Of a DNA stretch of 64,000 nucleotides, positions 24,580 to 33,146 are shown one piece after another. The notes beneath the pieces are model-generated. The model had not been told where the DNA came from, made no database searches, and saw only the letters and a list, made by a program, of their open reading frames with translations. The translations under genes were made by a program, and so were the position numbers. The DNA is from Nonomuraea jabiensis. Lineage in GTDB: Bacteria; Actinomycetota; Actinomycetes; Streptosporangiales; Streptosporangiaceae. Numbering within the stretch: the stretch's first letter is position 1; each line of letters opens with the position of its first letter. The stretch is taken from assembly GCF_014204795.1 (NCBI RefSeq), contig NZ_JACHMB010000001.1, positions 8,630,501-8,694,500 of the forward strand, in the 5' to 3' direction.

Positions 24580-26082
24580 TCAGCGGTTCTCGAGCGTGCG
24601 CACCCGCTTGGTGGCCTTGTCCAGGACCGGGGCGAGGTCGTGCGTTGTTTCGGTGGCCTCTTCGCGTTCGGCGTCGAGGAGGATGCCGAGGGTGAACGCG
24701 TCCTCCGCCGACAGCCCGGGGCGCGTGCCGAGCCGGATCAGCCAGTCCTGGGCGACCAGGGCGTCCTGGCGACTGCCGAGGGTCTCCTGGAGCTTCTCCG
24801 CCTGTTTGGCGAGCTTCGTGGCGGGCTTGCCAAGGATGTCCGCGGTGGCTTCGGCGGTGTAGCGGGCTCGTTTGGCGGCCTTGCGGGTGGAGTGCAGCAT
24901 CCGGTCGCGCTCGGCGCCCTCGGGAAGGCGTTCGGCCCGGCCGTACCTGGACTGCACCTTGCGCCAGCTGCCCGCCAGCAGGCCGGGCAGCACCCGGGTC
25001 GCCTTGCGGTGGGCCCGGCCGCGGAAGGGCGGGTCGGCGATGAAGTCGTCGAGAGCCGCGAGCACGGCGAAGTAGCGGGGGCCGCGCAGCGTGTGCTTGA
25101 GGGCGCGCCTGGCCTCGCGCTCCTCCGCGGCCAGCCGGTCCAGGCTCTCCCGGCCCGCCCGGCTCTCCATGCGGCGTTCGGCGAGGTGGCGGTCGAACCG
25201 GGCCGTGAGCACCTCGAGGTCGCGTACGGTGCCGAGCTCGCCGGCCAGCCACTTCAGCTCCGCCTCCAGCTCGGCGACCCGTTCGCGGTCGAGCAGCCGC
25301 GCATGCGTGCGCAGGACGCTGCGGATCCGCCGCACCGCCACCCGCATCTTGTGCACCGTGTCATCGTCGTGATCGGCCAGCTGCACCAGCGGGTCGTAGG
25401 CGAGCACCTGCCCGCGCTGCCGCTCCATGTACGCCATCAGCGCCGCCCCGGCACTGCGCCCGCCGCGGCCGGACTCGGGGGCGAGCTCGTCGCCCAGCAC
25501 CCGCGCCAGCTTGGACGGCGACGTCGAGGTGACGGCCCCCGCCTCGCACAGCTTCTCCTCCAGGGCGTCCAGTACGTCGGCGGGCCCGTCGAGCAGCTCC
25601 ACCTCGATCTCGCGCCATGACACCGGCCGCCGATCCAGGCCGCCCGTCAGCCGCCGGCCCTCCACCACGTCGTCGCTGACCTCGGCCAGCGCCACACCGT
25701 CGCGGTCGTGCAGGGTGCGCGCGGTGCGATCGGTCTCCAGGGTGACGACCGGTACGAGCTCGCGCCCGCGTACGAACGCCGCCACGAGGCTGGCCAGCCC
25801 GGCGGGCACGGGGCGCGCGCCCGCTCCCAGCGGTGCGTGCACTTCCCGCCGGCCGCCCTTGACCAGGGGCAACTTGAGATGCCACCCGGCGTCCTGACCG
25901 CCCTCGCGACGGCGCAGCGTGACGCCGTGCCTGGCCAGCGCGAGGTCGGGGGTGTCGACGTAGTCGGCCACGAGTCGCCACGTGTGCGGCTCGTCCAGCG
26001 TGACGTCGGGGCCCGCCAGGTCCTCGATCGCGATCGCGCCGTCGACATCGTACTTGCGTTCGATCTCTACGTGGTTCGCCAT
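24580..26082 (-). CDS. CYTH and CHAD domain-containing protein
   Basis: A 500-aa protein. The CYTH triphosphate-tunnel domain (residues about 1-200) begins with the ExExK signature in NHVEIERKYDV. The CHAD domain (about 215-495) has the conserved HKMRVAVRRIRSVLRTHA and its repeat HSTRKAAKRARYTAE, rich in basic residues that bind polyphosphate. It is likely a cytosolic inorganic polyphosphate-binding or short-chain polyphosphatase protein. GGAGAG precedes ATG 26082. It is a single gene, without a ppk neighbour. Confidence 0.93.
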   Translation of the reverse strand: MANHVEIERKYDVDGAIAIEDLAGPDVTLDEPHTWRLVADYVDTPDLALARHGVTLRRREGGQDAGWHLKLPLVKGGRREVHAPLGAGARPVPAGLASLVAAFVRGRELVPVVTLETDRTARTLHDRDGVALAEVSDDVVEGRRLTGGLDRRPVSWREIEVELLDGPADVLDALEEKLCEAGAVTSTSPSKLARVLGDELAPESGRGGRSAGAALMAYMERQRGQVLAYDPLVQLADHDDDTVHKMRVAVRRIRSVLRTHARLLDRERVAELEAELKWLAGELGTVRDLEVLTARFDRHLAERRMESRAGRESLDRLAAEEREARRALKHTLRGPRYFAVLAALDDFIADPPFRGRAHRKATRVLPGLLAGSWRKVQSRYGRAERLPEGAERDRMLHSTRKAAKRARYTAEATADILGKPATKLAKQAEKLQETLGSRQDALVAQDWLIRLGTRPGLSAEDAFTLGILLDAEREEATETTHDLAPVLDKATKRVRTLENR

Positions 26083-26168
26083 CGTCACTCTCCTCGGCGT
26101 GCGGGAATCAGGTGAAACCACCCCACTACCCGCCATATCCATCGAACACTTCTCGCCGTCCGGCGCCG

Positions 26169-26600
26169 TCAGAGGGCGTAGTTGCGCAGGACGGCGAGTG
26201 CCTGAGGGCCGTACGGGCCGCTCGCCTTCGGCGTCGTGTCCGCGGGCGACAGGCGGCGGGCGCCGACGCGGCAGAACTCGGCGGCGGAGCCGCTGATCGT
26301 GGACGGCGCAGAAGGGTCGCCGAAGCGCCAGAGCTCGCCGTCGGGATAGGGGATGCCGAGCGGGTCGGTGACGTCGTGGGCGTGGGCCCAGTGCTCGGCC
26401 AGGCGGGTGGTGGCGAGAGTCGCCGGGGAGAGCGAGGTGGCGACCCAGGACAGCCGGGCGCCTTTGGGCTGGGACCGCAGGGCCTCCGGCGTCGCGAAGG
26501 CGACCGTGCGCCAGCGCCGCAGGAGCGCCGCGGGGGCGATGCTGGTGGAGCACGGGAAGGCCGGGAACGAGCCGGCACGTCCTGGTATCAGCTGTCCCAT
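26169..26600 (-). pseudogene. remnant of a TIGR03084/maleylpyruvate-isomerase-like metal-binding protein
   Basis: The frame carries the family segments LSWVATSLSPATLATTRLAE, HWAHAHDVTDPLG and GSAAEFCRVGARRL. The N-terminal DinB-like half with the metal-binding His residues is missing, and about 45 residues expected between the HAHDV helix and the FGDPSAPSTISGSA strand are deleted. The start region has no family match. It overlaps the end of the GAP-family gene by 13 bp. It is most likely a decayed gene, although the frame is open. Confidence 0.6.
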
Positions 26601-27271
26601 GGGGTGACGATGGCTACCTGCGGGAACAGCGTGTCAACCGCCTCCAGGAGGATCAGGGCTCCTGCTATCCCGACGATCCAGCGCAGGGTTGAGCGGGATC
26701 CGGAGGAGAGCCTGTCCCGCCACCGTTCGAACCGTTCCCGCGTCCGTCCGCCCAGGGCCGCCCAGGCGAGAAGGAGCAGGAGGCCCGGAAGCACCATGAT
26801 GGTCACGTACCCGCCCAGCAGCGGCGACCATTGGGCGGCGGTCAGGCCGGCCGAGGTCATGATGGCGATCGCGCCGAAGTACGGCACGGCGGTGGCGAAC
26901 TCGAACAGCCAGGTCCCCAGCCCCAGCAGCAGCATCGCGCGCATGGTGAAGGAGCGGGCCCGGATGGATGCGCGCTCGGGGGTCCTGTCGCGGATGAAGT
27001 AGCTCCCCACGATGAGCGCGGCGCCGAGGGCGGCCTGCCCCCAGGCCCACGCGTTGCCTTCCATCCGTGGCGCGAGCGCGCCCATGCCGAGCATGAGCAG
27101 GACGCCCAAGGCGAAGTACGCGATCGCGACCGATCCGAGGTACACGGCCAGCAGCGCCCCTACCCGGGGCGGCCGGACCAGCAGCAGATAGAGAGTCATC
27201 CCGATGACGGTGGGACTCAGCGTGTCGAGCAGGGCCAGTCCGAGCACCGCGCCAATCGTCTCGATCGACAC
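26588..27271 (-). CDS. GAP family (sulfolipid-addressing-protein-like) membrane protein
   Basis: A 227-aa protein with six membrane helices: LGLALLDTLSPTVIGMTLYL, then YLGSVAIAYFALG and a second half beginning FATAVPYFGAIAIM. This matches the GAP/Sap family, which in mycobacteria moves surface glycolipids. GTG 27271 has GGAGGGAG about seven bases upstream. It is divergent from the TetR gene at 27353, the probable regulator. Confidence 0.85.
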   Translation of the reverse strand: MSIETIGAVLGLALLDTLSPTVIGMTLYLLLVRPPRVGALLAVYLGSVAIAYFALGVLLMLGMGALAPRMEGNAWAWGQAALGAALIVGSYFIRDRTPERASIRARSFTMRAMLLLGLGTWLFEFATAVPYFGAIAIMTSAGLTAAQWSPLLGGYVTIMVLPGLLLLLAWAALGGRTRERFERWRDRLSSGSRSTLRWIVGIAGALILLEAVDTLFPQVAIVTPWDS

Positions 27272-27330
27272 ACCCGTCTCCCTCCGGGAGTCAACGATCC
27301 GTAATAACACGCTCGTGCGAATTAAAATAG

Positions 27331-27347
27331 CACATGTGTGTTAGCAT
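27331..27347 (+). promoter_or_regulatory. CACATGTG palindrome and -10 box in the GAP/TetR divergent region
   Basis: The palindrome CACATGTG (27331-27338) sits in an A/T-rich stretch (27321-27345) unusual for this window. TAGCAT (27342-27347) lies five bases before GTG 27353 and could be the -10 of a leaderless tetR transcript. Operator assignment is inference. Confidence 0.4.
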
Positions 27348-27352
27348 GTGGC

Positions 27353-28024
27353 GTGCCGCGACTTGTTGATCATGACCAGCGGCGGGCAGAGCTCGCCGAG
27401 GCCGCCATCCGGGTGATCCTGCGCGAAGGGCTGGCCGGCGTGACCGTCCGCGGAGTCGCCGCCGAAGCCGGCTGGTCCACCGGGTCCCTGCGGCATTACT
27501 TCGCCAATCAGTACGAACTGCAGGCCTACGTCGTCCAGGCCACTACCGACACCCTCCGCCGGCGGGTCCTCCCGCGCGTCCAGCGGCCCCGCACGCAGGG
27601 CTCGATGGTCGATCAGATCGCCTCGATCATGGCGGAGATGCTGCCGTTGGATGACGAGCGGCGCGAGGAGTACGCGCTGTGGTCGGCGATCGTGGAATGG
27701 GAACGCCGGCACCCTCCGGAAGGAGGCTCTGCGACGTGGAACGACCAACGGGCGCTGCACCGCCAATGCGTCGCCGCCCTGCGCGGACACGAGCCGGCCC
27801 GCGAACTGGACCAGGCCATGCTCCCGCACCGTGACGCCCAGGTGGAGCTCTGGGCGGCGATCCTGCACACGTTCGTCGACGGGCTCGCCTCCCAGATCGT
27901 GAACACGCCGGGGCAAGTGTCCGCCGACACCGCCGCACAGCTGCTGCGTTCCCTGCTGGAGGCCGTACCTCGTGCCCGGCCGGACCAGCACGCGCACCGA
28001 CCGTCCCCGCGGACAGCTGAGTAG
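27353..28024 (+). CDS. TetR family transcriptional regulator
   Basis: A 223-aa regulator: HTH in AAIRVILREGLAGVTVRGVA, AEAGWSTGSLRHYF ANQYEL, then a BetI-like C-terminal domain (YALWSAIVEWERRH, LWAAILHTFVDGLASQI). GTG 27353 follows a candidate -10 box. Located divergently from the GAP-family gene, which it probably represses. Confidence 0.9.
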   Translation: MPRLVDHDQRRAELAEAAIRVILREGLAGVTVRGVAAEAGWSTGSLRHYFANQYELQAYVVQATTDTLRRRVLPRVQRPRTQGSMVDQIASIMAEMLPLDDERREEYALWSAIVEWERRHPPEGGSATWNDQRALHRQCVAALRGHEPARELDQAMLPHRDAQVELWAAILHTFVDGLASQIVNTPGQVSADTAAQLLRSLLEAVPRARPDQHAHRPSPRTAE

Positions 28025-28089
28025 GGCCTACTCAGGCGCTCGCCCGGGAGTCGCCGTTTCACTGGAGGCTCAACGAAGGGAGTCCTCCG

Positions 28090-28743
28090 ATGAGCGATCT
28101 GTCACCATCCATCCGGCGGCGGCCCCAGCTCCCCGCCGTGCTGTCGCGCAGCGGCCGCCTGCTCGGTGCCGCCGCCCTCGGCCTCGCGGCGCTGAGCGCC
28201 GTGGAGAGCGCCCCGGCCACCGCCGCGCCGAACTGCGCCGCCGCATCGGCGTATTACGACCAGGCTCCCACCAGCGGCAACCTCACCATGGTGCGGCAGG
28301 CGCTGCACTGCCTCATCGACGACGAGCGCGCCCGGGCCGGGCTGGCCCCGCTCACGCGCAACAGCCAGCTCGACGCCGCGGCGGCCGCGCACGCCGGCGC
28401 CGCCGCGACCCTGAAGTGGTGGCGGCCGGGCGCGGACTCGCACACCAACCCGCAGACCGGCTCGACGCCGTACAGCCGGATAACGGGCGCGGGCTACTGC
28501 CCGAACCCGCTGTCCTGGGCCTACGCCGAGACCACCTACACCGGCTGGGGCGGGTCGGGCACGCCGCGGGCCGCCGTCCATTGGTGGGTGTACGTCAGCA
28601 CGTACGGCCACCGCCAGATCGTCCTGAGCCCGACGCTGACCGACGTGGGCATCGGCGCGGCGGCGGGGGCGGCGGACCCGGCCGGCGCGGGCGCGGCGGG
28701 CGGCGGGACGTTCGTGGTCGACTATGGGCGCTGCCAGCGCTAG
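28090..28743 (+). CDS. secreted CAP (SCP/PR1) domain protein
   Basis: A 217-aa exported protein. The signal peptide includes LLGAAALGLAALSAVESAPA with cleavage after ATA near residue 46. A CAP domain follows: HCLIDDERARAGLAPLTRNS, LDAAAAAHAGAAA, SHTNPQ (first His), AETTYTG and HWWVYVSTYGHRQIVLSPTL. The His/Glu cavity of CAP proteins is present. Role outside the cell is unknown. The C-terminus has a Gly/Ala run (GIGAAAGAADPAGAGAAGGG). GAAGGGAG precedes ATG 28090. Confidence 0.9.
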   Translation: MSDLSPSIRRRPQLPAVLSRSGRLLGAAALGLAALSAVESAPATAAPNCAAASAYYDQAPTSGNLTMVRQALHCLIDDERARAGLAPLTRNSQLDAAAAAHAGAAATLKWWRPGADSHTNPQTGSTPYSRITGAGYCPNPLSWAYAETTYTGWGGSGTPRAAVHWWVYVSTYGHRQIVLSPTLTDVGIGAAAGAADPAGAGAAGGGTFVVDYGRCQR

Positions 28744-28831
28744 CCGGGCCGGGCCGTCGCGGGCGGCAGCGTTCCCGGCCGGACCTCGACCAGGCGCCCC
28801 GGCCGCCAACAGCTCCCGCCTCCGGCGGCGT

Positions 28832-28861
28832 GCGACCGGGCCGGTCGTCTGGCCCGGTCGC
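28832..28861. terminator. bidirectional terminator-like hairpin
   Basis: GCGACCGGGCC (28832-28842) pairs perfectly with 28851-28861 around eight bases. It sits between the convergent CAP gene and the four-repeat protein gene. There is no U-run, as is common in actinomycetes. Confidence 0.55.
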
Positions 28862-28870
28862 GGAGGTGGG

Positions 28871-29767
28871 TCAGCCGGGCGGCACGATCCCGTTCTTGGA
28901 GACGGGGACGGCCAGTTGCGCGGCGCCGGCGATCCTGAGCTCCTCGGGGGGCAGGTTGCCCAGCACCGGGTTCAGGTGTTTCAGGGTCAGCGGCACCGGA
29001 GAGATGGCCGGGCTGGTCACGTCGAACTTCTCCAGGTCGATCCAGCGTACGACGTCGAGCACGTCCGGCGGGATCTCGTCACGGGCCTTCTGCACCGGGA
29101 CGCAGAGCTGGCGGGCGGCGGTGACCTGGACGGTCCCGGTGGGGATCTGGTTGACCAGCACGGGGTTGAGCTGAGTGAGGGTCAGGGGCAGGTTCATGGA
29201 CGGGTTCGGCTGGTGCGCGTAACACAGCAGGTCGATGTGCGAGATGACGCGCAGGATGTCCGGGGCCGGGACCACGCCGTTCTTGGCGACCGGCACGCAC
29301 AAATGCTGCGGCACGTTCAGCGTGACGCTGATGCCCGGCACGTTCTGCAGGACCGGGTTCAAATGGCGCAGCCCCAGATTCTGGTTGATCGAGGGCCCGG
29401 TCACCCGGTAGCACGACAGGTCGACGAACCTGATGTAGTCGAGGACATTCGGCGGTGGGATGACGTTGTTCTTGGCCACCGGGACGCAGAGTTGTTCGCG
29501 CTGGCCCAGCGTGACCTGCACGGTCGGCAGGTTGCCGAGCACGGGGTTGAGGTGGCGCAGCACCAATGTGGTGGCCGGCGGCTGGTACGAGGTGGTCTTG
29601 AAGCACTCAAGGTCGAGATTCGACACGAATTCCTTAGGCGTCGGCAGGGCCAGGGCCGCTGCGGGCGGTGCGGCGAGGAATGCGGCGGCGAATATCGCGA
29701 GGCCAGCGGATAAGAGACTTCTTATTGTTATTCTGCTGCGGGGATTTGGGGTGCCCTTTTCGTTCAT
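28871..29767 (-). CDS. secreted four-repeat protein (DUF7450-like)
   Basis: A 298-aa protein. A signal peptide (IRSLLSAGLAIFAAAFLAAP, cleavage after ALA) is followed by four tandem repeats of about 64 residues. Each repeat has the pattern VDLxCYxVT, LxLxHLNPVLxN, QLCVPVAKNxVxPPxxVL. Repeats 1-3 have two cysteines (DLxC and QLCVP); in repeat 4 both are replaced (DLEKF and QLAVP), so the pair probably forms a disulfide within each repeat. Similar repeats occur in actinobacterial surface or secreted proteins; function unknown. GGAGGG precedes ATG 29767 by three bases. Confidence 0.8.
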   Translation of the reverse strand: MNEKGTPNPRSRITIRSLLSAGLAIFAAAFLAAPPAAALALPTPKEFVSNLDLECFKTTSYQPPATTLVLRHLNPVLGNLPTVQVTLGQREQLCVPVAKNNVIPPPNVLDYIRFVDLSCYRVTGPSINQNLGLRHLNPVLQNVPGISVTLNVPQHLCVPVAKNGVVPAPDILRVISHIDLLCYAHQPNPSMNLPLTLTQLNPVLVNQIPTGTVQVTAARQLCVPVQKARDEIPPDVLDVVRWIDLEKFDVTSPAISPVPLTLKHLNPVLGNLPPEELRIAGAAQLAVPVSKNGIVPPG

Positions 29768-29947
29768 CTGCCCTCCAGATATGGCTGGGGTGTTTGCTCT
29801 GACTGTGCGCGCGGATATCCGGCTTGACAAGGCAGGTGTCCACAATGTGCCACGGGTTTGCAAACATGCATGTCCGGGATTTTTGAGCGGTCTGTAATTT
29901 CGGTCGGGTGCCCTGCCGATTCCTCATTCCGCCCGCCATCGTTTTTG

Positions 29948-29980
29948 CCGCGAGCCCGCTCGCGCAGAGCGGGCTCGCGG
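29948..29980 (-). terminator. 13-bp stem terminator-like hairpin
   Basis: CCGCGAGCCCGCT (29948-29960) and its perfect complement (29968-29980) flank a seven-base loop, 48 bp after the stop of the crystallin-like gene. The T-run GTTTTT is on the wrong side for that gene, so it would be an intrinsic hairpin without U-tract. The surrounding gap (29768-30027) holds no gene. Confidence 0.55.
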
Positions 29981-30027
29981 GTCCCGGCGGCCTTCTCGCT
30001 ACGGCTCACCGGGGTGGAGGGGTCGGG

Positions 30028-30771
30028 TCAGCCCAGGTTCCAGACAGAGGAGATGCGATCGTTCCATCCGCTGGGGACGAGGGTCGGGATGTCGGAGAAG
30101 GGCTGGACGAACAGGGAACTGCCGCCGAAGTTGATGTGCTCGTAGTAGCGGACGGCGTTGTTGGTGCTGCCCATGGAGCTGATGACGTCGTTCCAGTCGT
30201 GCAGGTGCAGCGGGCCGTGGTGGACGCTGGTCAGGTCGTTGTGCGCCTGCCGGGCGCCGCACCAGAACCAGTCGCCGGCGTAGTCCACGTGCTCGAACAT
30301 CTGGACCTGGCCCTGCGTCGCCGGGCGGGGGTCGGCCGCGCGCAGTTGCGAGGCCGCCCACACCGCGCCGTTGAGCGCGCTGTCGTCGGTCAGCGCGACC
30401 AGGCGCTCGGTGCCGTAGATGTAGGTCAGCGGACGGCCGTCGAACCGCGACAGGTCGCGGGGGTCGTGCTCGACACCGTCCACGACCACCGCCATGGCGG
30501 GCGCCGGGTGGGTGACGGGCTGGGTGGCGTGCTGGGTGGCGTGCTGGGTGGCGGCGGTCGCGGGCCTGCTCAGCGCCTGGGCCGCGTCCATCCTGATGGG
30601 CGGCGCGGAGCGGGGCGCGTTGACCGCCTTGCTGACGAGCCCCTCCAGCGTGGTGATGCCCCGCTCGCGCAGCAGCGCCAGCACGTCGGCCTCGTTCAGG
30701 CCGCCGACGTGGTCGGAGAACTCCAGGAACCGCTCGATCTCGCGGCGGGCCGGGGTAGAGATGCTTGTCAC
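30028..30771 (-). CDS. beta/gamma-crystallin-like protein with helical N-terminal domain
   Basis: A 247-aa protein without a signal peptide. The C-terminal 90 residues are a beta/gamma-crystallin (peptidase-inhibitor I36-like) domain: QMFEHVDYAGDWFWCGA, LHDWNDVISSM and YYEHINFGGSSLF, SGWNDRISSVWNLG, two Greek-key motifs each ending in W/N-D-x-I-S-S, the typical calcium site. The first 55 residues are a separate helical domain (REIERFLEFSDHVGGLNEAD, LLRERGITTLEGLV). The linker contains an ATQHATQHATQ repeat. GTG 30771 has GGGGGAGG six bases upstream; ATG 30810 is possible but lacks one. Confidence 0.82.
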   Translation of the reverse strand: MTSISTPARREIERFLEFSDHVGGLNEADVLALLRERGITTLEGLVSKAVNAPRSAPPIRMDAAQALSRPATAATQHATQHATQPVTHPAPAMAVVVDGVEHDPRDLSRFDGRPLTYIYGTERLVALTDDSALNGAVWAASQLRAADPRPATQGQVQMFEHVDYAGDWFWCGARQAHNDLTSVHHGPLHLHDWNDVISSMGSTNNAVRYYEHINFGGSSLFVQPFSDIPTLVPSGWNDRISSVWNLG

Positions 30772-30957
30772 GGGTTTGCCTCCCCCTGTGAGTGGTGCGA
30801 ACTCCTTCATGGTCGGGTGGCGCGGCGACCTGGGCATTCCCCAGTGTTGGGGATGGTGTTCATGGTCAATGCCGCCATGAGTTCGCGGGCTCCATCTTGA
30901 GCGGGGCAAGTGCCGGGCTTGATCGGCTGTTGGGCTCGCGGCCCGTATGGTCCGGAC

Positions 30958-31419
30958 ATGCTTGGAGACACCGCTGGGGCGGACGCGGCCGCACCGTGGG
31001 GCGCTGCGGGGATATCGTTGATCGGCATCGTGGTGCTGGGGGCCTGCTCGGCACTGATCCGGTGGAGGGCCCGGCGGCGTGCCGCCCGCCGGGAACGAGC
31101 GCGCCAGGCCGCCCTGCAGCTGGCCGCGGCGGTCGAGGACGTCCGCACCGGCATGCGCGACGCGACGACGCGGCACGAGCGCGGCGTCGCCCTGGCGCGG
31201 TGGCGATCCCGCTGGATGTACGCCGCCGCCATGATCGCTCTCGTCGATCCCGCCGTCGCCAAGGACGTACGGGCACAGGGACGACGCCTGTACGCCGACC
31301 TCATGGCCGTCGAGGTGCACGGCACGGCCTGGCCGGTCGGCGGCATGCGGCGAGAGTCGGGCCAGCTCCTGCACGCCAGCGCCCGCGACCTCTACGCCCG
31401 CTGCTGCAGCCGAGACTGA
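30958..31419 (+). CDS. hypothetical single-pass membrane protein (153 aa)
   Basis: After a short acidic N-terminus, residues about 14-36 form a membrane helix (GAAGISLIGIVVLGACSALI) followed by an Arg-rich stop-transfer stretch (RWRARRRAARRERARQ) and a cytosolic helical domain. I do not recognise a family. TATGGT lies six bases before ATG 30958, consistent with a leaderless transcript, and there is no Shine-Dalgarno sequence. It is divergent from the crystallin-like gene. Confidence 0.65.
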   Translation: MLGDTAGADAAAPWGAAGISLIGIVVLGACSALIRWRARRRAARRERARQAALQLAAAVEDVRTGMRDATTRHERGVALARWRSRWMYAAAMIALVDPAVAKDVRAQGRRLYADLMAVEVHGTAWPVGGMRRESGQLLHASARDLYARCCSRD

Positions 31420-31542
31420 GTCCTGAAACCTCACTTTCCGCTACAAACGCGATGATCTGCTTGCAACGTACAAAAAACACACCGCCGGATGAACGGCAAC
31501 AAAACGGACCCAGACTCACCTCCAGCAAAATCTTGGAGGTAA

Positions 31543-33132
31543 GTGTTGGGCTACAACAGACGCGATTTCCTGTCCGCCGTCGGTGTTTCCGGCGGGGCAG
31601 GCGCGCTCTTCGCGACCATGGGCGCCCTCGGGCTCGCGCCGTCCGCCGAGGCGGCCGCGAAGGGGACCTTCGACCCGCCACAGCAGTCCGACTTCTCCCT
31701 CACCGGCCGGTCCGCGAAGAAGGTCGTGATCCTCGGCGCGGGGATAGCCGGCCTCGCCACGGCGTACGAGCTGGGCAAGGCGGGCTACGACTGCACGATT
31801 CTGGAGGCGCTCGACCGGGTGGGCGGCCGGAACTGGACCATCCGCGGCGGCGACCGCGTGACCGAGCTGGACGGCTCCACGCAGGTCGCGAAGTTCGGTG
31901 ACGGCGTCTATCTCAACGCGGGGCCGGCCCGGCTGGCGCAGTGGATGGTCACCATGGACTACTGCCGCGAGCTCGGCGTCGACCTGGAGGTCTTCACCAA
32001 CTCCAACGCCCAGGCCTACATCTACCACCAGAACATGCGCGCCCCCGTCCGCTGGCGTACCGCCAAGGCCGACGTGTACGGGTACGTCTCGGAGCTGCTG
32101 TCGCGGGCGACCGACGCGGGGGCGCTGGACGCCGCGCTCACGGCGCAGGACAAAGAGCGCCTGATCGCCTTCCTGTCGAGTTTCGGGGCGGTGGGGGACA
32201 AGGCGAGCGGATTCAAGTACTCCGGAGGCACCCGCCGCGGCCACAGCGTGAACCCGGGCGCGGGCGACCAGCCGGGCACGGTCCTCGGGCCGGTGCCGTC
32301 GCTGTCGGAGGTGCTGGCCAGCGGCGTCGGGCAGCGGTTCGCCTTCGAGTTCGGCTACGACCAGGCGATGCTGATGTTCCAGCCGGTGGGCGGCATGGAC
32401 GCGATCCCGCGGGCCTTCGCCGGCAGGATCGGGCGGCAGCGGATCCGGCTGCGCGCCAAGGTCACCAGGATCACCGATCTGCCGGACGGCGTGGAGGTGG
32501 AGTACGAGGACCGCCACGGCCGTACCCAGAAGATCAAGGCGGATATGTGCGTCGCGGCGATGCCCCCGCACATCCTGGCCAAGACGGCGCACAACCTCGG
32601 CCCGGAGGTCCAGGCCGCCCTCGCCACCCCGACCGCCACGAACGCGGGCAAGATCGGCCTGGAGTACCGCCGCCGCTGGTGGGAGGTCGACGAGGACATC
32701 TACGGCGGCGTCACCGCCACCGACCTCGACCTGGCCACGATCTGGTACCCCTCCTACGGGTACGGCTCCTCGCGCGGCATGGTCGTCGGCTACTACAACT
32801 TCGGCGCCCAGGCCGACGCGTACGCCGCGCTGAAGCCGGCCGAGCGCGAGCGCCGCGCGATCGAGCAGGGCATGAAGATCCATGGTGCGAAATATCGCGA
32901 CGAACTGGCGTCGTCGGTGTCCATCGCCTGGAAGCTCCAGCCGCACATCGAGGGCGCGTGGGTGGGCTGGCCGTCCCGGCAGGGCGCGTACCAGCTGCTC
33001 GGCAAGCCCGCCGGGCACGTGTACTTCGCGGGCGACTGGCTGAGCTACATGATCGCCTGGCAGGCGGGAGCCCTGGAGTCCGCCCGCAAGGTCGTCACCG
33101 AGCTGCACCAGCGCGTCCTGAGCACCTCCTGA
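31543..33132 (+). CDS. flavin amine oxidase / L-amino-acid oxidase-like protein, Tat exported
   Basis: A 529-aa FAD enzyme. The N-terminus NRRDFLSAVGVSGGAGALFA is a twin-arginine signal. The dinucleotide fold VVILGAGIAGLATAYELG (GxGxxG, residues 65-70), LEALDRVGGRNWT and the C-terminal FAD motif VYFAGDWLSYMIAWQAGALE place it in the flavin monoamine oxidase/LAAO family, which turns amino acids or amines into imines plus H2O2. GGAGG precedes GTG 31543 closely; TTG 31546 has better spacing. An exported RidA follows at 14 bp, which fits removal of the reactive imine product. The amine substrate is not known. Confidence 0.88.
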   Translation: MLGYNRRDFLSAVGVSGGAGALFATMGALGLAPSAEAAAKGTFDPPQQSDFSLTGRSAKKVVILGAGIAGLATAYELGKAGYDCTILEALDRVGGRNWTIRGGDRVTELDGSTQVAKFGDGVYLNAGPARLAQWMVTMDYCRELGVDLEVFTNSNAQAYIYHQNMRAPVRWRTAKADVYGYVSELLSRATDAGALDAALTAQDKERLIAFLSSFGAVGDKASGFKYSGGTRRGHSVNPGAGDQPGTVLGPVPSLSEVLASGVGQRFAFEFGYDQAMLMFQPVGGMDAIPRAFAGRIGRQRIRLRAKVTRITDLPDGVEVEYEDRHGRTQKIKADMCVAAMPPHILAKTAHNLGPEVQAALATPTATNAGKIGLEYRRRWWEVDEDIYGGVTATDLDLATIWYPSYGYGSSRGMVVGYYNFGAQADAYAALKPAERERRAIEQGMKIHGAKYRDELASSVSIAWKLQPHIEGAWVGWPSRQGAYQLLGKPAGHVYFAGDWLSYMIAWQAGALESARKVVTELHQRVLSTS

Positions 33133-33146
33133 GAGGACACCTCCGC

